Positions 45,506-58,457 are shown, counted from the first letter of the stretch. The stretch: 64,000 nt of DNA from Pseudoxanthomonas sp. CF125 (GCF_900104085.1 NZ_FNLD01000003.1:176001-240000), one strand, 5' to 3'. The notes: generated from the sequence alone by a model not told the origin. Translations and numbers: made by a program.

Positions 45506-46282
45506 TCAAAAGCCGTAACGCAGGAAGCCGCCATCCACCGCGATGCATTCGCCGGTGATGTAGCTGGCGGCCGGCAGACAAAGGAACCCGACCGCGGCGG
45601 CCACTTCCTCGGGTTCGCCGATACGGCGCATGGGCGTGCGGTCTATCACTTCCTCGTAGTAATCCGCGTCGGCCAGCTTGCCCGAGGTGCGGCGCGTGCG
45701 GATATACCACGGCGCCACCGCGTTGACGCGCACGCCGTCCTCGGCCCATTCCACCGCCAGATTGCGGGTGAGCTGCTGCAGCGCGGCCTTGGTCATGCCA
45801 TAGGGCGCGCCGCTGCGCACCGCGGTGATGCCCGACACGCTGCCGACGTTGACGATGCTGGACACTGCGTGGCGGGTCAAAAGGGGATGCGCGTAACGCG
45901 AGAGTTCGAATGCGGAGAAAAGATTGATCTCGAATATCCCACGCCACTCGTCCTCGGTGTAGTCCACCGTGGCCTTGGTCAGGTTGCCGCCGGCGTTGTT
46001 GACCAGGATGTTGAGGCCATCGGCGTGGTCTTCCACCCAATCGAGTATTTCGCGACGGTCTTCGTCGTCGGCGACATCGGCGGCCATGGCGTTGATGGAG
46101 CGGTCGGGGAATTCGTCCAGCAGTTCGTCGCGCACCGCTTCCAGCGCATCGGCATCGCGCGCCACCAGCATTACGTCGGCGCCGAAGCCCAGCAGCTCGC
46201 GGGTGACGGCCAGGCCTATCCCCGCGCTGGCGCCGGTGATCAACGCCAGTTGTCCATCCAATCGCCAACGGTTGGGAGTCAT
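45506..46282 (-). CDS. SDR-family oxidoreductase
   Basis: The 258-residue classical short-chain dehydrogenase has the dinucleotide motif [16 protein letters not shown], the active site with S (VNVGSVSG) and Y-x3-K (YGMTKAAL), and the C-terminal [17 protein letters not shown]. The overall pattern resembles tropinone-reductase-like and 3-oxoacyl-ACP reductase members; the substrate is unknown. Start [11 protein letters not shown] is favoured over a longer frame. The stop abuts the long inverted repeat. Confidence 0.9.
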   Translation of the reverse strand: MTPNRWRLDGQLALITGASAGIGLAVTRELLGFGADVMLVARDADALEAVRDELLDEFPDRSINAMAADVADDEDRREILDWVEDHADGLNILVNNAGGNLTKATVDYTEDEWRGIFEINLFSAFELSRYAHPLLTRHAVSSIVNVGSVSGITAVRSGAPYGMTKAALQQLTRNLAVEWAEDGVRVNAVAPWYIRTRRTSGKLADADYYEEVIDRTPMRRIGEPEEVAAAVGFLCLPAASYITGECIAVDGGFLRYGF

Positions 46283-46339
46283 CGCATCGCCCTTCACGGA
46301 TGGGCGTAGCATAACGCCACGATCCGCGGAGACGCCTTC

Positions 46340-46576
46340 ATGAAAGCATCCCTGTTCCGTACCGCCTGCCTTGTCCTGTCGCTGATGGGGCTGGCCGCCT
46401 GCAAGCCCGAGCCGCCGCCAACCGACGAGCCGCCCGAACCCCAAGCCACGGCCGCCGGCAACACCGAACTGCGCGATGCGATCCAGAAGCCGATCGATCA
46501 GGCCAAGGCGGTAGAGGACACGGTGCAGGAAGCGGCGGACAAGAACAGCGCCGCAATCGACGCGGCTTCGCAGTAA
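46340..46576 (+). CDS. Small lipoprotein
   Basis: The 78-residue product has a lipoprotein signal ([17 protein letters not shown]) with the lipobox LAAC at about residues 18-21. A Pro-rich linker and an amphipathic helix of about 40 residues ([20 protein letters not shown]) follow. Possibly an outer-membrane-anchored helical protein; no family is named. Confidence 0.7.
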   Translation: MKASLFRTACLVLSLMGLAACKPEPPPTDEPPEPQATAAGNTELRDAIQKPIDQAKAVEDTVQEAADKNSAAIDAASQ

Positions 46577-46636
46577 CCGCGTCGCCGTAGGGCGGGCATT
46601 GCCCGCCGCTCTTCCCGCGCCTCGAATCTTGCCCGC

Positions 46637-46662
46637 ACGTCGGGGGCGTAGCCCCGACCTAC
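46637..46662. repeat. Dispersed repeat copy downstream of sppA
   Basis: 26 bp identical to 43959-43984, with an internal hairpin (CGGGGGCG/GCCCCG). Another hairpin (GGCGGGCATTGCCCGCC) lies about 45 bp to the left. It probably serves as the sppA transcript end. Confidence 0.75.
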
Positions 46663-46669
46663 GCTTCGA

Positions 46670-48571
46670 TCACAACCCGCAGAAGCAATACACCAGCCCC
46701 TTCACCGGCGCGCCGTTGCGGCTGTTGGCGGCCTGTTCGACGAAACGCAGCTGCGCGTCGGTTTCCGGCATGGCCTTGGCCAGCAGCGCGCGGGCGAAAT
46801 CCGAATCCTTCAACCAGGCCGAACCGATGCGGCTGCCGGCGAATCCGCTCATGAACTGCGAGAACGGCGAAGCCATCTTCTCGATATAGCGCACGCGGTA
46901 TTTGTCCGGCTTGCCCAGCTTGGCGCGCGCGGCGGCATCGGCGACGGCGGCTTCGAAACCGCCCAGCTCGTCCACCAGCCCGCGCTCCTTGGCCTGCGCG
47001 CCGCTCCACACGCGGCCGCGTGCGATGGCGTCGATCTCTTCCACCGGCTTCTTGCGCGCGGCGGCGACCTTGCCGGTGAAATCGGCGTAGCCCTTGTCGA
47101 TCACCGACTGGACCACGCGGCCCACGGCCGGATCCATCGGCCGGGTGATGTCGAAAGCGCCGGCGAAACGCGTGGTGCCCACGCCGTCGGTATGCACGCC
47201 CACTTTGTCCAGGGTGCGGGTGACGTTGGGAATCAGGCCGAAGATGCCGATGGAACCGGTGATGGTCGAGGGATCGGCGTAGATGCGGTCGGCGTTCATC
47301 GAGATCCAGTAACCGCCCGAAGCGGCCAGGTCGCCCATCGACACCACCACCGGCTTGCCGGCGGCCTTCAGCGCGGCGACTTCGCGGCGGATCTCTTCCG
47401 ACGGATATACGCCGCCGCCCGGAGAATCCACGCGCAGCACCACCGCCTTCACGTCCTCGTCATCGCGCGCTTCGCGCAGCAGCGCCGAGGTGGACTTGCC
47501 TCCGATGGTGCCGGCCGGCTGTTCGCCGTCGGTGATTTCGCCTGCGGCTACCACTACGGCCACCTGCGGACGTTCGTCGGCGATACGCACCGTTTTCGCG
47601 TCCAGCTGGGCCAGGTAGCCGCCCAGCGAGACGCTGCGGAAACCGTTGTCCGAATCCTCGTCGGCCACGCCGCGTTCGGTCAGCAGCGTTTCCACTTCCT
47701 CCTGCGTCTTCAGTCCGTCCACCAGCTTCTGCTGCAGGGCGAACTTGGCCAGGTCGCCGCCAGCGGCGGCGATGCCTTCGGGCAGGGTGTCGATGCCCGA
47801 AGCCAATTGTTCGGGCGTCAACTTGCGGGCCTTGGCGATATCGGCCAGGTAGCGCTGCCAGATGTCGCTCATCCAGAACAGGTCGGCTTCCTTCGATTCC
47901 TTGGAAGCGGCGTCGAGGATGTACGGCTCGGCGGCGGACTTGAATTCGCCCACGCGGAACAAATGCACGTCCACACCCAGCTTGTCCTGTAGGCCCTGGC
48001 GGTAGTACTGGCGGTAACGGCCGAGGCCTTCCAGCAGCATGCTGCCCATCGGATCGATATAGACCTCGTTGGCCTGCGCGGCCAGCAGGTATTGCGACTG
48101 GTCCAGGTTCTCGCCGAACGACACGATCTGCTTGCCCGAAGCGCGCAGACGCGCCAGCGCCGAAGCCACCTCGCGCATCGAGGCGTAGCCGCTGGGCTGC
48201 AACTGGTCCACGCGCAGCAGTACGCGTTCGATCTTCTTGTCGTCCTTGGCCGCGTCGATGGCGCGGATCAGGTCGCGCAGCTGGATCTCTTCTGCATTCT
48301 TGTCGCCGAAGGCCTTGGCCAGCGCGCGCGTGGCCGGATCGGCGCTGTATTGCTCGACCAACTTGCCTTCCGGCGCGATCACCAGCGTGGTCCTGTCCAG
48401 CAACGGTTTCACTCCGTTGCCGCGTCCGACCGCCGCCACGAAAATGACCAGGAACAGGAACAGCAATCCGAAGAACAGGAAGTTGAGGATCAGCCTGCGG
48501 GTGAAATTCATCACGTTCCACAGGCCGACGAAGAAGGCGGCGATGGGACCGCGATGGACGACTTGATTCAT
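46670..48571 (-). CDS. sppA: Signal peptide peptidase SppA, 67-kDa type
   Basis: SppA degrades cleaved signal peptides in the inner membrane. The 633-residue protein has one N-terminal membrane helix (LNFLFFGLLFLFLVIFVAAV) and two tandem S49 peptidase repeats. The catalytic Lys lies in GEFKSAAEPY (N-terminal repeat) and the Ser in MGDLAASGGYWISMNAD (C-terminal repeat). Length matches the long-form family. Confidence 0.94.
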   Translation of the reverse strand: MNQVVHRGPIAAFFVGLWNVMNFTRRLILNFLFFGLLFLFLVIFVAAVGRGNGVKPLLDRTTLVIAPEGKLVEQYSADPATRALAKAFGDKNAEEIQLRDLIRAIDAAKDDKKIERVLLRVDQLQPSGYASMREVASALARLRASGKQIVSFGENLDQSQYLLAAQANEVYIDPMGSMLLEGLGRYRQYYRQGLQDKLGVDVHLFRVGEFKSAAEPYILDAASKESKEADLFWMSDIWQRYLADIAKARKLTPEQLASGIDTLPEGIAAAGGDLAKFALQQKLVDGLKTQEEVETLLTERGVADEDSDNGFRSVSLGGYLAQLDAKTVRIADERPQVAVVVAAGEITDGEQPAGTIGGKSTSALLREARDDEDVKAVVLRVDSPGGGVYPSEEIRREVAALKAAGKPVVVSMGDLAASGGYWISMNADRIYADPSTITGSIGIFGLIPNVTRTLDKVGVHTDGVGTTRFAGAFDITRPMDPAVGRVVQSVIDKGYADFTGKVAAARKKPVEEIDAIARGRVWSGAQAKERGLVDELGGFEAAVADAAARAKLGKPDKYRVRYIEKMASPFSQFMSGFAGSRIGSAWLKDSDFARALLAKAMPETDAQLRFVEQAANSRNGAPVKGLVYCFCGL

Positions 48572-48622
48572 GGGGGGCGAGCTCCGGATAACCGACGCCA
48601 GCTTACCGTTTGCCCGCCGCGC

Positions 48623-50020
48623 TTACATGCCCCGTAAGTCACTGCCCGGAATTTGTGAGACGGGAAGCCCCAACAGCCGCCGGCTGCTGCGCTGGAAGCG
48701 CGTGGCCATCAGCACCGCCGCCGCGGTCAGGCCCAGGATCAGGCCCATCCACATGCCCTGAGGCCCCCAGCCCAACCCCAGGCCCAGTCCGGCACCCAGC
48801 GGCATGCCCAGGCCCCAGTAGGAAAGCACCGCCAGCCACATCGGCACGCGGGTGTCCTTGAGCCCGCGCAGCGCGCCGGCCGACAGCACCTGAACGCCGT
48901 CGGGAAACTGGAACGCCGCTGCGTACAGCAACAGACTGCCGGCCAGCCCCGCCACCGCCAGATCGCGCGTATACAGCGCCACCACCGCATCGTGGCCCAA
49001 TAGCAGCGCCGTGGCCGACAATGCCTGCGTACACAACACGATCACGTAGCCGGCATGCGCCGCGCGGCGGATGCCCAGCGCATCGCCCGCCCCCAGCGCA
49101 TGGCCCACCCGCACGGTGGTGGCTTCGGCCACGCCCATCGGCACCATGAAGCACAGCGCCGACACGTTGATCGCGATCTGGTGCGCCGCCGCCGGCACCG
49201 CGCCCAGGCGCGCGATCAGCAGCGCGGTGGCGATGAACAGACCGCCTTCCATCAGCACGGTAACGCCGATCGGCAGCCCGGTGCGCAGCAGCTGCGCGAT
49301 CGGTTTCAGATGCGGACCGTCGAAACGCGCGAACAATTGCAAGTGGGAGAAACGCCTGGCATTCCACAAGTAGAGAGCGAAGGCCAGCGCCTGCGACCAC
49401 ATCATGATGGCCGAGGCCACGCCCAGGCCCGCCGCGCCCATTTCCGGCAATCCGAAGCGACCGAAAGTGAAGGCGTAGCCCAGCGGCGCGAGCACCGCCA
49501 ATCCGCCGAACCCGATCAGCATGGTCGGCAGCGTCCAGTGCATGCCTTCGCTCAGATAGCGCATGCAGAAGAAAAGCGTCAGCGCAGGCGCTCCCCAGCG
49601 GATGCCGTGCAGGAAGCCGCGCGCGCCGGGGATGATCTCAGGCGCGATCCCGAACGGCGCCAGCGCGTAAGGGATCAGACTGAGGAAAGCGAACATCAAC
49701 AGGCCAAGAGCCAAAGCCAGCCACAGCGCCTGCCGGAACAGCGGGCCGATCTCCGCACGGCGCCCGGCGCCGTTCAATTGCGACACCGAGGCGGTGAGCG
49801 AGATCAACGTGCCGATCGGCACCATCATCGGCAGCCACAACAGCGCGGTGCCGATGGTGACTGCGGCCAGGGTCTGGGTGCTGTGGTGGCCGGCGATGAC
49901 GTTGTCGACGAAACCGATCAGGCCGGTGGACACATGGCCCAGCACCAGCGGCAAGGCGAGCGTGGCCGTGGCGCGCACTTCGCTGCCGAAGCGCGGGAGT
50001 TGGGAAGTCTGGGGCGTCAT
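48623..50020 (-). CDS. MATE family efflux transporter
   Basis: The 465-residue, twelve-helix protein exports drugs or metabolites using Na+ or H+. Typical segments are ATATLALPLVLGHVSTGLIG, the GALLWLP-like helix 2, MLIGFGGLAVLAPLGYAF and LKDTRVPMWLAVLSYWGLGM. It is NorM/MdtK-like. The substrate cannot be deduced. It is divergent from the DUF4286 gene. Confidence 0.9.
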   Translation of the reverse strand: MTPQTSQLPRFGSEVRATATLALPLVLGHVSTGLIGFVDNVIAGHHSTQTLAAVTIGTALLWLPMMVPIGTLISLTASVSQLNGAGRRAEIGPLFRQALWLALALGLLMFAFLSLIPYALAPFGIAPEIIPGARGFLHGIRWGAPALTLFFCMRYLSEGMHWTLPTMLIGFGGLAVLAPLGYAFTFGRFGLPEMGAAGLGVASAIMMWSQALAFALYLWNARRFSHLQLFARFDGPHLKPIAQLLRTGLPIGVTVLMEGGLFIATALLIARLGAVPAAAHQIAINVSALCFMVPMGVAEATTVRVGHALGAGDALGIRRAAHAGYVIVLCTQALSATALLLGHDAVVALYTRDLAVAGLAGSLLLYAAAFQFPDGVQVLSAGALRGLKDTRVPMWLAVLSYWGLGMPLGAGLGLGLGWGPQGMWMGLILGLTAAAVLMATRFQRSSRRLLGLPVSQIPGSDLRGM

Positions 50021-50091
50021 GGAAACGATCTTTACGACTGCGGCCGCGCGGACGCGCTGGCACCGGGTCGGGGGGCCGGTTAGTCTAGGGC

Positions 50092-50406
50092 ATGTCCGTC
50101 GTTTATGAAGTCAATCTAGCCGTCGACCGCGAAATCGCCGTCGAATATCGCGACTGGCTGATCGCGCACGTGCAGGAAATGCTCACACTGCCCGGCTTTA
50201 CCGGCGCGCGCCTGATGGAAACCGTGCCGGACCAGGCCGACGCCGCGGAAACCGTCTTCTGCACCCAGTACGAACTGGTCGACCAGGCCGCGCTCGACGA
50301 ATACCTGCGCGTGCATTCGGCCCGCATGCGCGCCGATGGGCTCAGCCGTTTCGGCGACCGGTTCCGTTCCTCGCGCCGAGTATTGCGCGACCTGGACCGC
50401 TACTGA
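50092..50406 (+). CDS. DUF4286 family protein
   Basis: The 104-residue product MSVVYEVNLAVDREIAVEYR, then WLIAHVQEMLTLPGFTGARL, with the central YELVDQAALDEYL, is typical of DUF4286 (dimeric alpha/beta-barrel-like, function unknown). The stop overlaps the convergent DUF3106 gene by 7 bp. Confidence 0.85.
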   Translation: MSVVYEVNLAVDREIAVEYRDWLIAHVQEMLTLPGFTGARLMETVPDQADAAETVFCTQYELVDQAALDEYLRVHSARMRADGLSRFGDRFRSSRRVLRDLDRY

Positions 50407-51059
50407 TCCAGCTTCCCCCGCAGCCAGGCGGTCACTTGCGCTGGCGGTACCGACAATAGCTCGCTGCGCAGCGCCTGCCGGTCCTGCGGCGGCGTGCGCT
50501 GCGCCAATACGGCAAGGTCGGCGCGCTGCTGCGCATCCATGCTCCGCAGCCTGGCCAGCAGCGGCAGACGCTGCGGCGCGGAAACGTAGGCCAGCAACGG
50601 ATGCAGCCCGGGGTAATCGCGTCCCAGCACCGGCCCTAACCTCCAGCCACGCCGTTGTACGTCGTCCAGCGCATCGAATTGCGCGCGCAACGCCTGCTTG
50701 CGTTCCGGCGGGAACGCATCGACTTGTGCCGCAAGCGCACGCAGAGTGCCGCGTTCGCCTGCCTCCAGCTGCAGCCAGGCCTGATAACGCGCGCGGCGTT
50801 CTTCCCGTTCGCTGAGCGGCAACGCGTTCCAGGCGGCGAGGCGCTGCCCGAACTGCACGCGCTGTTCGGGCGTCATCGCTCGCAGCCGCGCTTGCCGTTC
50901 GGTTTGGGTCATGGCGCCCGGAGCCGTTGCGGCGCCGGCGCCGGCCGCAGAAACCGGCGCGGCATGCATCGACATGGCGGTCAGCAACGCAGCGAGAATC
51001 ACGACGGCCCGGCCCATAGCCAACCCATTCTTTGCCGACGGCCGATCAGAACTGCGCAT
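50400..51059 (-). CDS. DUF3106 domain secreted protein
   Basis: The 219-residue product has a signal peptide (GRAVVILAALLTAMSMHA), then the DUF3106 pattern of short helical repeats: RLRAMTPEQRVQFGQRLAAW, LPLSEREERRARYQAWLQL and FPPERKQALRAQFDAL. Start ATG 51059 overlaps the upstream gene by 14 bp; ATG 51017 is an alternative. Probably periplasmic and functionally linked to the sigma-like membrane protein. Confidence 0.78.
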   Translation of the reverse strand: MRSSDRPSAKNGLAMGRAVVILAALLTAMSMHAAPVSAAGAGAATAPGAMTQTERQARLRAMTPEQRVQFGQRLAAWNALPLSEREERRARYQAWLQLEAGERGTLRALAAQVDAFPPERKQALRAQFDALDDVQRRGWRLGPVLGRDYPGLHPLLAYVSAPQRLPLLARLRSMDAQQRADLAVLAQRTPPQDRQALRSELLSVPPAQVTAWLRGKLDQ

Positions 51060-52062
51060 CGCTGGTCTCCGTTCCCGTGGCCTTCGACGGAGTTTCTTCC
51101 TCGGCCTGTCCTTCGGGAGCGTTTCCTTCCGGAGCGTCCGACGGCGCGCTGGCACCGGCCGCGTACCAGGCCAGGAAATCCGCATCGCGCGCGATCGCCT
51201 CGTCCTGCGGCTCGAGCATCAGTTCGAAATCCGGATGCGTGAGCACGGCGGTAGCGGCATCGAACTTCGCCGCAGCTGGCTGCTCGGGGATGTCTTCGAC
51301 TGTGATCTCCACCTGATCCTGCAGACGCTGGACGCCGTCCTCCCGGTTGGCGCCGGCGCCATGCGATGCCTGCCATTGCGGCCACCACCAGGTCGCCGCC
51401 AGCGCGGTCGCGCACGCCATCAGCACCAGTAACACCCACGGCCAGCGGCGACGTCTCAGCGGTGTGTCGGCCGGCGTCGCGGAAAGCGTTGCAGGCGGCG
51501 CAGGTCGTTCCAGCCGAGTGCCCAGAATGGCCGCTTCGCGCAGGCGCGCCAGACGCGCCAGGCGCTGCGGCGGCAAATCGCGCAACAGGGACTGGATCGC
51601 CTCGGCCAGCGTGCGCCAAGCCGAAGCATCGGGTTGTCCGCTGGCATCGCGCGGACAGGCCGAAGCGAGCGCTTGTTGATGGACTTCCGGGGCAATGCCC
51701 AGCACCGCCGCGGCCTCTTCCTCCGGCAGGCCCGCCGCCAGCCGCAGCAGCAGCGCCTGACGGGACAGCGGCTGCAATCCGGCCAGCGCTTCGACTCCCG
51801 CCGGCCACCGCGCCGTGGCCGCGGACTGACGCAACTGCGGGGTCGCCGCCAGCAGGGTCCAGAAGCGTCGCGGCCACTCGGCCATGGGCAACGTGCCGGC
51901 GTGGTTGCGGAACGCGCGCATGGCGGCCGCCAGGGCGTCGTCGCCCGCATCGCGGTCGCCGCACTGGAGTTCGGCGAACAACGCGCCCCGGCGTTCGACG
52001 CCACGCAGGAAGGCGGAGAGCGCGGCCGGCACGGACGCGGCGTCGTTCAAATTGCTGGGCAT
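51046..52062 (-). CDS. Sigma-like N-terminal region fused to a membrane anchor
   Basis: The 338-residue product has a helical N-terminal half with LQPLSRQALLLRLAAGLPEE, then EAAAVLGIAPEVHQQAL, resembling region 4 of ECF sigma factors. One membrane helix (WPWVLLVLMACATALAATWW, about 212-232) and an acidic C-terminal tail follow. No clear region 2 (promoter opening) is seen. The mix of sigma-like and transmembrane parts suggests a membrane-held regulator. It is coupled to the DUF3106 gene. Confidence 0.6.
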   Translation of the reverse strand: MPSNLNDAASVPAALSAFLRGVERRGALFAELQCGDRDAGDDALAAAMRAFRNHAGTLPMAEWPRRFWTLLAATPQLRQSAATARWPAGVEALAGLQPLSRQALLLRLAAGLPEEEAAAVLGIAPEVHQQALASACPRDASGQPDASAWRTLAEAIQSLLRDLPPQRLARLARLREAAILGTRLERPAPPATLSATPADTPLRRRRWPWVLLVLMACATALAATWWWPQWQASHGAGANREDGVQRLQDQVEITVEDIPEQPAAAKFDAATAVLTHPDFELMLEPQDEAIARDADFLAWYAAGASAPSDAPEGNAPEGQAEEETPSKATGTETSDAQF

Positions 52063-52092
52063 CGTGGAACCGGGGGATTCGTCGCCGCATCA

Positions 52093-52521
52093 TAGCCGCG
52101 CACGGCTATTTTCTGAGCACGAAATGTTGCTTGACAGATTCCCAAAACCTGCTCTCCCAAGCGCCATAAGGCTTTGCGCCAAAACACGTTGTGCACAGCC
52201 GTCATTCGAATGTCATACGTGTGTCCAGGGACAGGCCCGGCATTCGCATTACAATCCTGTTTCACGGCCAACTTATTGATATTCATGAAGTTAATGGCGT
52301 TGGCGTTTTTTTAGCCAACCTCACGCCGAAGCTTGCTGCAAGCCTCCGGAAGCGTGGAGCAAGGCTTTCATGCACAGTTTTATCCACAGACCATGTGGAT
52401 AAAGCAGAATCTCCAAGCGCAACGGCGACTTGCGTGATTTTCGTCACCTCCCAGGTAGCAATGACGTGCAACTGCAGCACGCCTTGCGAGGGGGCTTGCG
52501 GCGGTCGGTAAACTGGAGCCG
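52093..52521. promoter_or_regulatory. priA upstream region with inverted DnaA boxes
   Basis: The 430 bp hold no credible gene. TTATCCACA (52380-52388) and TGTGGATAA (52394-52402) are two perfect DnaA boxes in inverted orientation, 5 bp apart. A third box with one mismatch (TTGTGCACA) lies at 52189-52197. A GTTGGC/GCCAAC hairpin with a T-run sits at about 52299-52319. The region is lower in GC than its surroundings. Confidence 0.65.
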
Positions 52522-54858
<2,337 letters not shown>

Positions 54859-54976
54859 TGGCGCGGTAGTCGCTTGATTCCGACATCGGTCTTGCCGATC
54901 GGCGCGCATCGCCTGCGCCTCCACCCCGCGTCCATGAAATAATGCGCTTCATGGAAACCTCCCGAGCGCTTTCCCC

Positions 54977-56260
54977 ATGACCGCCAGTACGCTTCCGCAC
55001 CTGGTCGTCATCGGCGGCGGGTTCGCCGGCCTGTGGGCCACGCGCGCACTGGCGGGTTCGCCGATGCGCATTACCCTGGTCGACCGTTGCAACCATCATC
55101 TGTTCCAGCCGCTGCTCTACCAGGTGGCGACCGCGGGCTTGTCTTCGCCTGATATCGCCGCGCCGCTGCGCCACATCCTGCGCAAGCAACGCAACGTGGA
55201 AGTGCGGTTGGCGGAAGTGCGCGACATTTCCGCCGCAGACAAACGGGTCTTGCTGGAAGACGGGAGTTGGATCGATTTCGATTATCTGCTGCTGGCCAGC
55301 GGTGCCACCCACGCCTATTTCGGCCACGACGAATGGGCCAGGCATGCGCCCGGCCTGAAGACACTGGACGACGCCTTGCAGCTGCGCCGGCACCTGTTGC
55401 TCGCGTTCGAGCGCGCCGAGGCCGAGCCGGATCCGGTCAAGCGCGCGGCCTGGCTGAATTTCGCCATCGTCGGCGGCGGCCCCACAGGCGTGGAACTGGC
55501 GGGCACGCTGGCGGAAATCGCGCGCCATACGCTTACCAACGAGTTCCGCAACATCAATCCCTCCGATGCGCGCGTGCGCCTGATCGAAGCAGGGCCGCGG
55601 GTGCTGTCTTCGTTTCCGGAAGACCTGTCGGAAAAGGCGCGCAGGCAACTGCAGAAGCTCGGCGTCGAGGTTTCCACCGGTACGCCGGTGACGCAGATAG
55701 ACGAATCCGGTTACCGGTTGGGTGAAGAATTCATCGCCGCGCGCACCGTCGTCTGGGCGGCGGGCGTAGCCGCCTCGCCGCTGGCCAAGTCCCTTGGCGT
55801 GCCGCTGGACCGCGCCGGCCGCGTGCAGGTGCAGGCGGATCTGAGCGTGCCGGGATATCCGGATATCTTCGTCGCCGGCGATCTGGCTTCGGTGCAACAG
55901 GACGGCAAACCGGTACCCGGCGTGGCGCCCGCCGCCAAACAGATGGGCCGGCATGTCGCCCACGCGATCCGCGCGCGGCTGGCCAACAAACCAGCACCGG
56001 CTTTCCGTTACAAAGACTATGGCAACCTCGCCACCATCGGCCGGATGGCGGCGATCGTGCATTTTGGAAAACTGAAACTCTCTGGAATGCTGGCCTGGTG
56101 GTTCTGGCTGGCTGCGCACGTGTTCTTCCTGATCGGATTCCGCAACCGCCTGGTGGTGCTGCTCAACTGGGCGTGGGCGTATTGGAGCTACCAGCGCGGC
56201 GCACGCATCATCCTGGGCAGGGATGAGGAAGATCAGGCGCGATCTACGCGGCAGGCGTAG
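54977..56260 (+). CDS. ndh: Type II NADH dehydrogenase
   Basis: This membrane-associated flavoprotein passes electrons from NADH to quinone without pumping protons. The 427-residue product has the FAD motif HLVVIGGGFAGLWATRAL, the NAD motif NFAIVGGGPTGVELAGTLAE and the C-terminal FAD contact FVAGDLASV. Membrane-binding hydrophobic helices (AWWFWLAAHVFFLIGFRNRL) are at the C-terminus. Its 3' end overlaps the convergent DUF1203 gene by 28 bp. Confidence 0.93.
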   Translation: MTASTLPHLVVIGGGFAGLWATRALAGSPMRITLVDRCNHHLFQPLLYQVATAGLSSPDIAAPLRHILRKQRNVEVRLAEVRDISAADKRVLLEDGSWIDFDYLLLASGATHAYFGHDEWARHAPGLKTLDDALQLRRHLLLAFERAEAEPDPVKRAAWLNFAIVGGGPTGVELAGTLAEIARHTLTNEFRNINPSDARVRLIEAGPRVLSSFPEDLSEKARRQLQKLGVEVSTGTPVTQIDESGYRLGEEFIAARTVVWAAGVAASPLAKSLGVPLDRAGRVQVQADLSVPGYPDIFVAGDLASVQQDGKPVPGVAPAAKQMGRHVAHAIRARLANKPAPAFRYKDYGNLATIGRMAAIVHFGKLKLSGMLAWWFWLAAHVFFLIGFRNRLVVLLNWAWAYWSYQRGARIILGRDEEDQARSTRQA

Positions 56261-56730
56261 CAACCGGGCTTGGCGTAGTGGATGTGCAGATAAGCCGTGC
56301 GCGGGATCGCCAGTAACTGTTCGATGCCCCGCTCGGCCTCCGTGCCCGGCAGTACATCCGCTGACACCATCATGCCGTCCGCGTCGTAGGCGCGCAGCGA
56401 TAAAGCGCGCGCGCGCAACAAGTCGGGGATCTGGTTCGGCGCTGGCGACGCCTGTTGCGCCGCTTCGCGGACATAGATGGGACCGTAGGCGCGATAAGGC
56501 GTATCGACGACATGGTGCGCGTGCGGAAGCAATACCAAGCGCTCGCCTTCGCTCGCATCCTGCAAGCTGACCCGGCACGGATACGCGGGCCTGCCATCGG
56601 CGATCACGCGGCGCATGTTGCGCGCGGACAGTTCGGCGTCGGACAAGGAAAACAGCGGCTGGAACGAGGCCAAGGGCAATGCGTTGATCTGGAAATTCAC
56701 GGGAAGCTCCGCAGGTTGGGGACGACTCAT
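56233..56730 (-). CDS. DUF1203 family protein
   Basis: The 165-residue product MSRPQPAELPVNFQINALPL has the family pattern YPCRVSLQDASEGERLVLLP, then AYGPIYVREAAQ and GCYACRVDRA at the end. The function of DUF1203 is unknown. An ATG six codons upstream is possible. Confidence 0.85.
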   Translation of the reverse strand: MSRPQPAELPVNFQINALPLASFQPLFSLSDAELSARNMRRVIADGRPAYPCRVSLQDASEGERLVLLPHAHHVVDTPYRAYGPIYVREAAQQASPAPNQIPDLLRARALSLRAYDADGMMVSADVLPGTEAERGIEQLLAIPRTAYLHIHYAKPGCYACRVDRA

Positions 56731-56867
56731 CCTCCCCCGCAATCGCAAAGCGCGATATCCGGATCTTGCGGTGTTTCCGCTTCTATCGACTCGCGTAGTC
56801 CGGCCTGAAAAACGAATGGCCCGGTTTCCCGAGCCATTCGTATTCTTCGCGGTCGCGCGCGCCGCGA

Positions 56868-57755
<888 letters not shown>

Positions 57756-57784
57756 TTTAGCAGTCGCGGAGTTGGACTGCTAAA
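57756..57784 (-). promoter_or_regulatory. Perfect inverted repeat at the rpoH start
   Basis: TTTAGCAGTC (57756-57765) and GACTGCTAAA (57775-57784) with a 9-nt loop abut ATG 57755. In RNA this would be a hairpin directly at the start codon. The same bases include TGCTAAAAT, an extended -10 box that could give a leaderless message starting near ATG 57746. Either reading implies unusual control of rpoH. Confidence 0.6.
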
Positions 57785-57982
57785 CGATAAAAGAGTTCCA
57801 TCGTTTCGCCGGTGGAACGCCAGGATGCTCGGAAAAATGCGCTTATGACTCGCCGCCACCGCCAAATCTCATGGATTATTGTATAAAAATCAATTGCTTA
57901 TAGAGTTATGCGAAATTCTAAGACTGTGACGGCGCGGGTAGGTCTTCTCCCACGCCGCCACGGTTCCATTCAGCCTGGAGAC

Positions 57983-58357
57983 TCAGGCTGCGGCATCGCC
58001 CACGCGGTGGAAATGCTTGGCCACGATGCGCCATTGGCCGTCTATTTTCATCAGGTTGAGGTAGTCGGCCATGATGCTGTCGAACAATTGCAACCGCACT
58101 TTGACCAGGGCCATTTCGGGGGATAGCAGGTCGATCATCAGGATCTCGTCCTGGCGCGGAAAGCCGCGGCTCTGCGGCGACTCCCGGCCCTCGACCATGC
58201 GCCGGTATTCCGGCAGCGGCCGTACGATGGTCTTGCCGTCCTGCTGCGCATACAGCACGCAGTCCTTGTGGAACACCTGATCGAACAAGCTCAGGTCCTG
58301 GGTCTGCAATACGTCGAAGTAGGAGGCAAGAAATTCCTGGATTCCATTCATCATCAT
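57983..58357 (-). CDS. SnoaL/NTF2-like (putative lumazine-binding) protein
   Basis: The 124-residue product MMMNGIQEFLASYFDVLQTQ has the NTF2-like cone pattern: LFDQVFHKDCVLYAQQDG, then EYRRMVEGRESPQS, MALVKVRLQLFDSIMADYLN and GQWRIVAKHFH. Such folds act as small enzymes or binding proteins; the ligand is unknown. AAGGAGC lies about 10 nt before the ATG triplet at 58351-58357. Confidence 0.8.
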   Translation of the reverse strand: MMMNGIQEFLASYFDVLQTQDLSLFDQVFHKDCVLYAQQDGKTIVRPLPEYRRMVEGRESPQSRGFPRQDEILMIDLLSPEMALVKVRLQLFDSIMADYLNLMKIDGQWRIVAKHFHRVGDAAA

Positions 58358-58457
58358 TTTTGTACGTGCTCCTTGGTTGTGATTCGAGAGCTTGTGCTCC
58401 CCGTGATGCATTGGCGGCGCGCCGGGCAATCTCGCGGCCACCGCCACCGCAATAGGA

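Noticed and set aside
52191..52511. 106-codon open frame upstream of priA
   Set aside because: It spans the DnaA boxes and a hairpin, lacks a ribosome site and has no recognisable domain.
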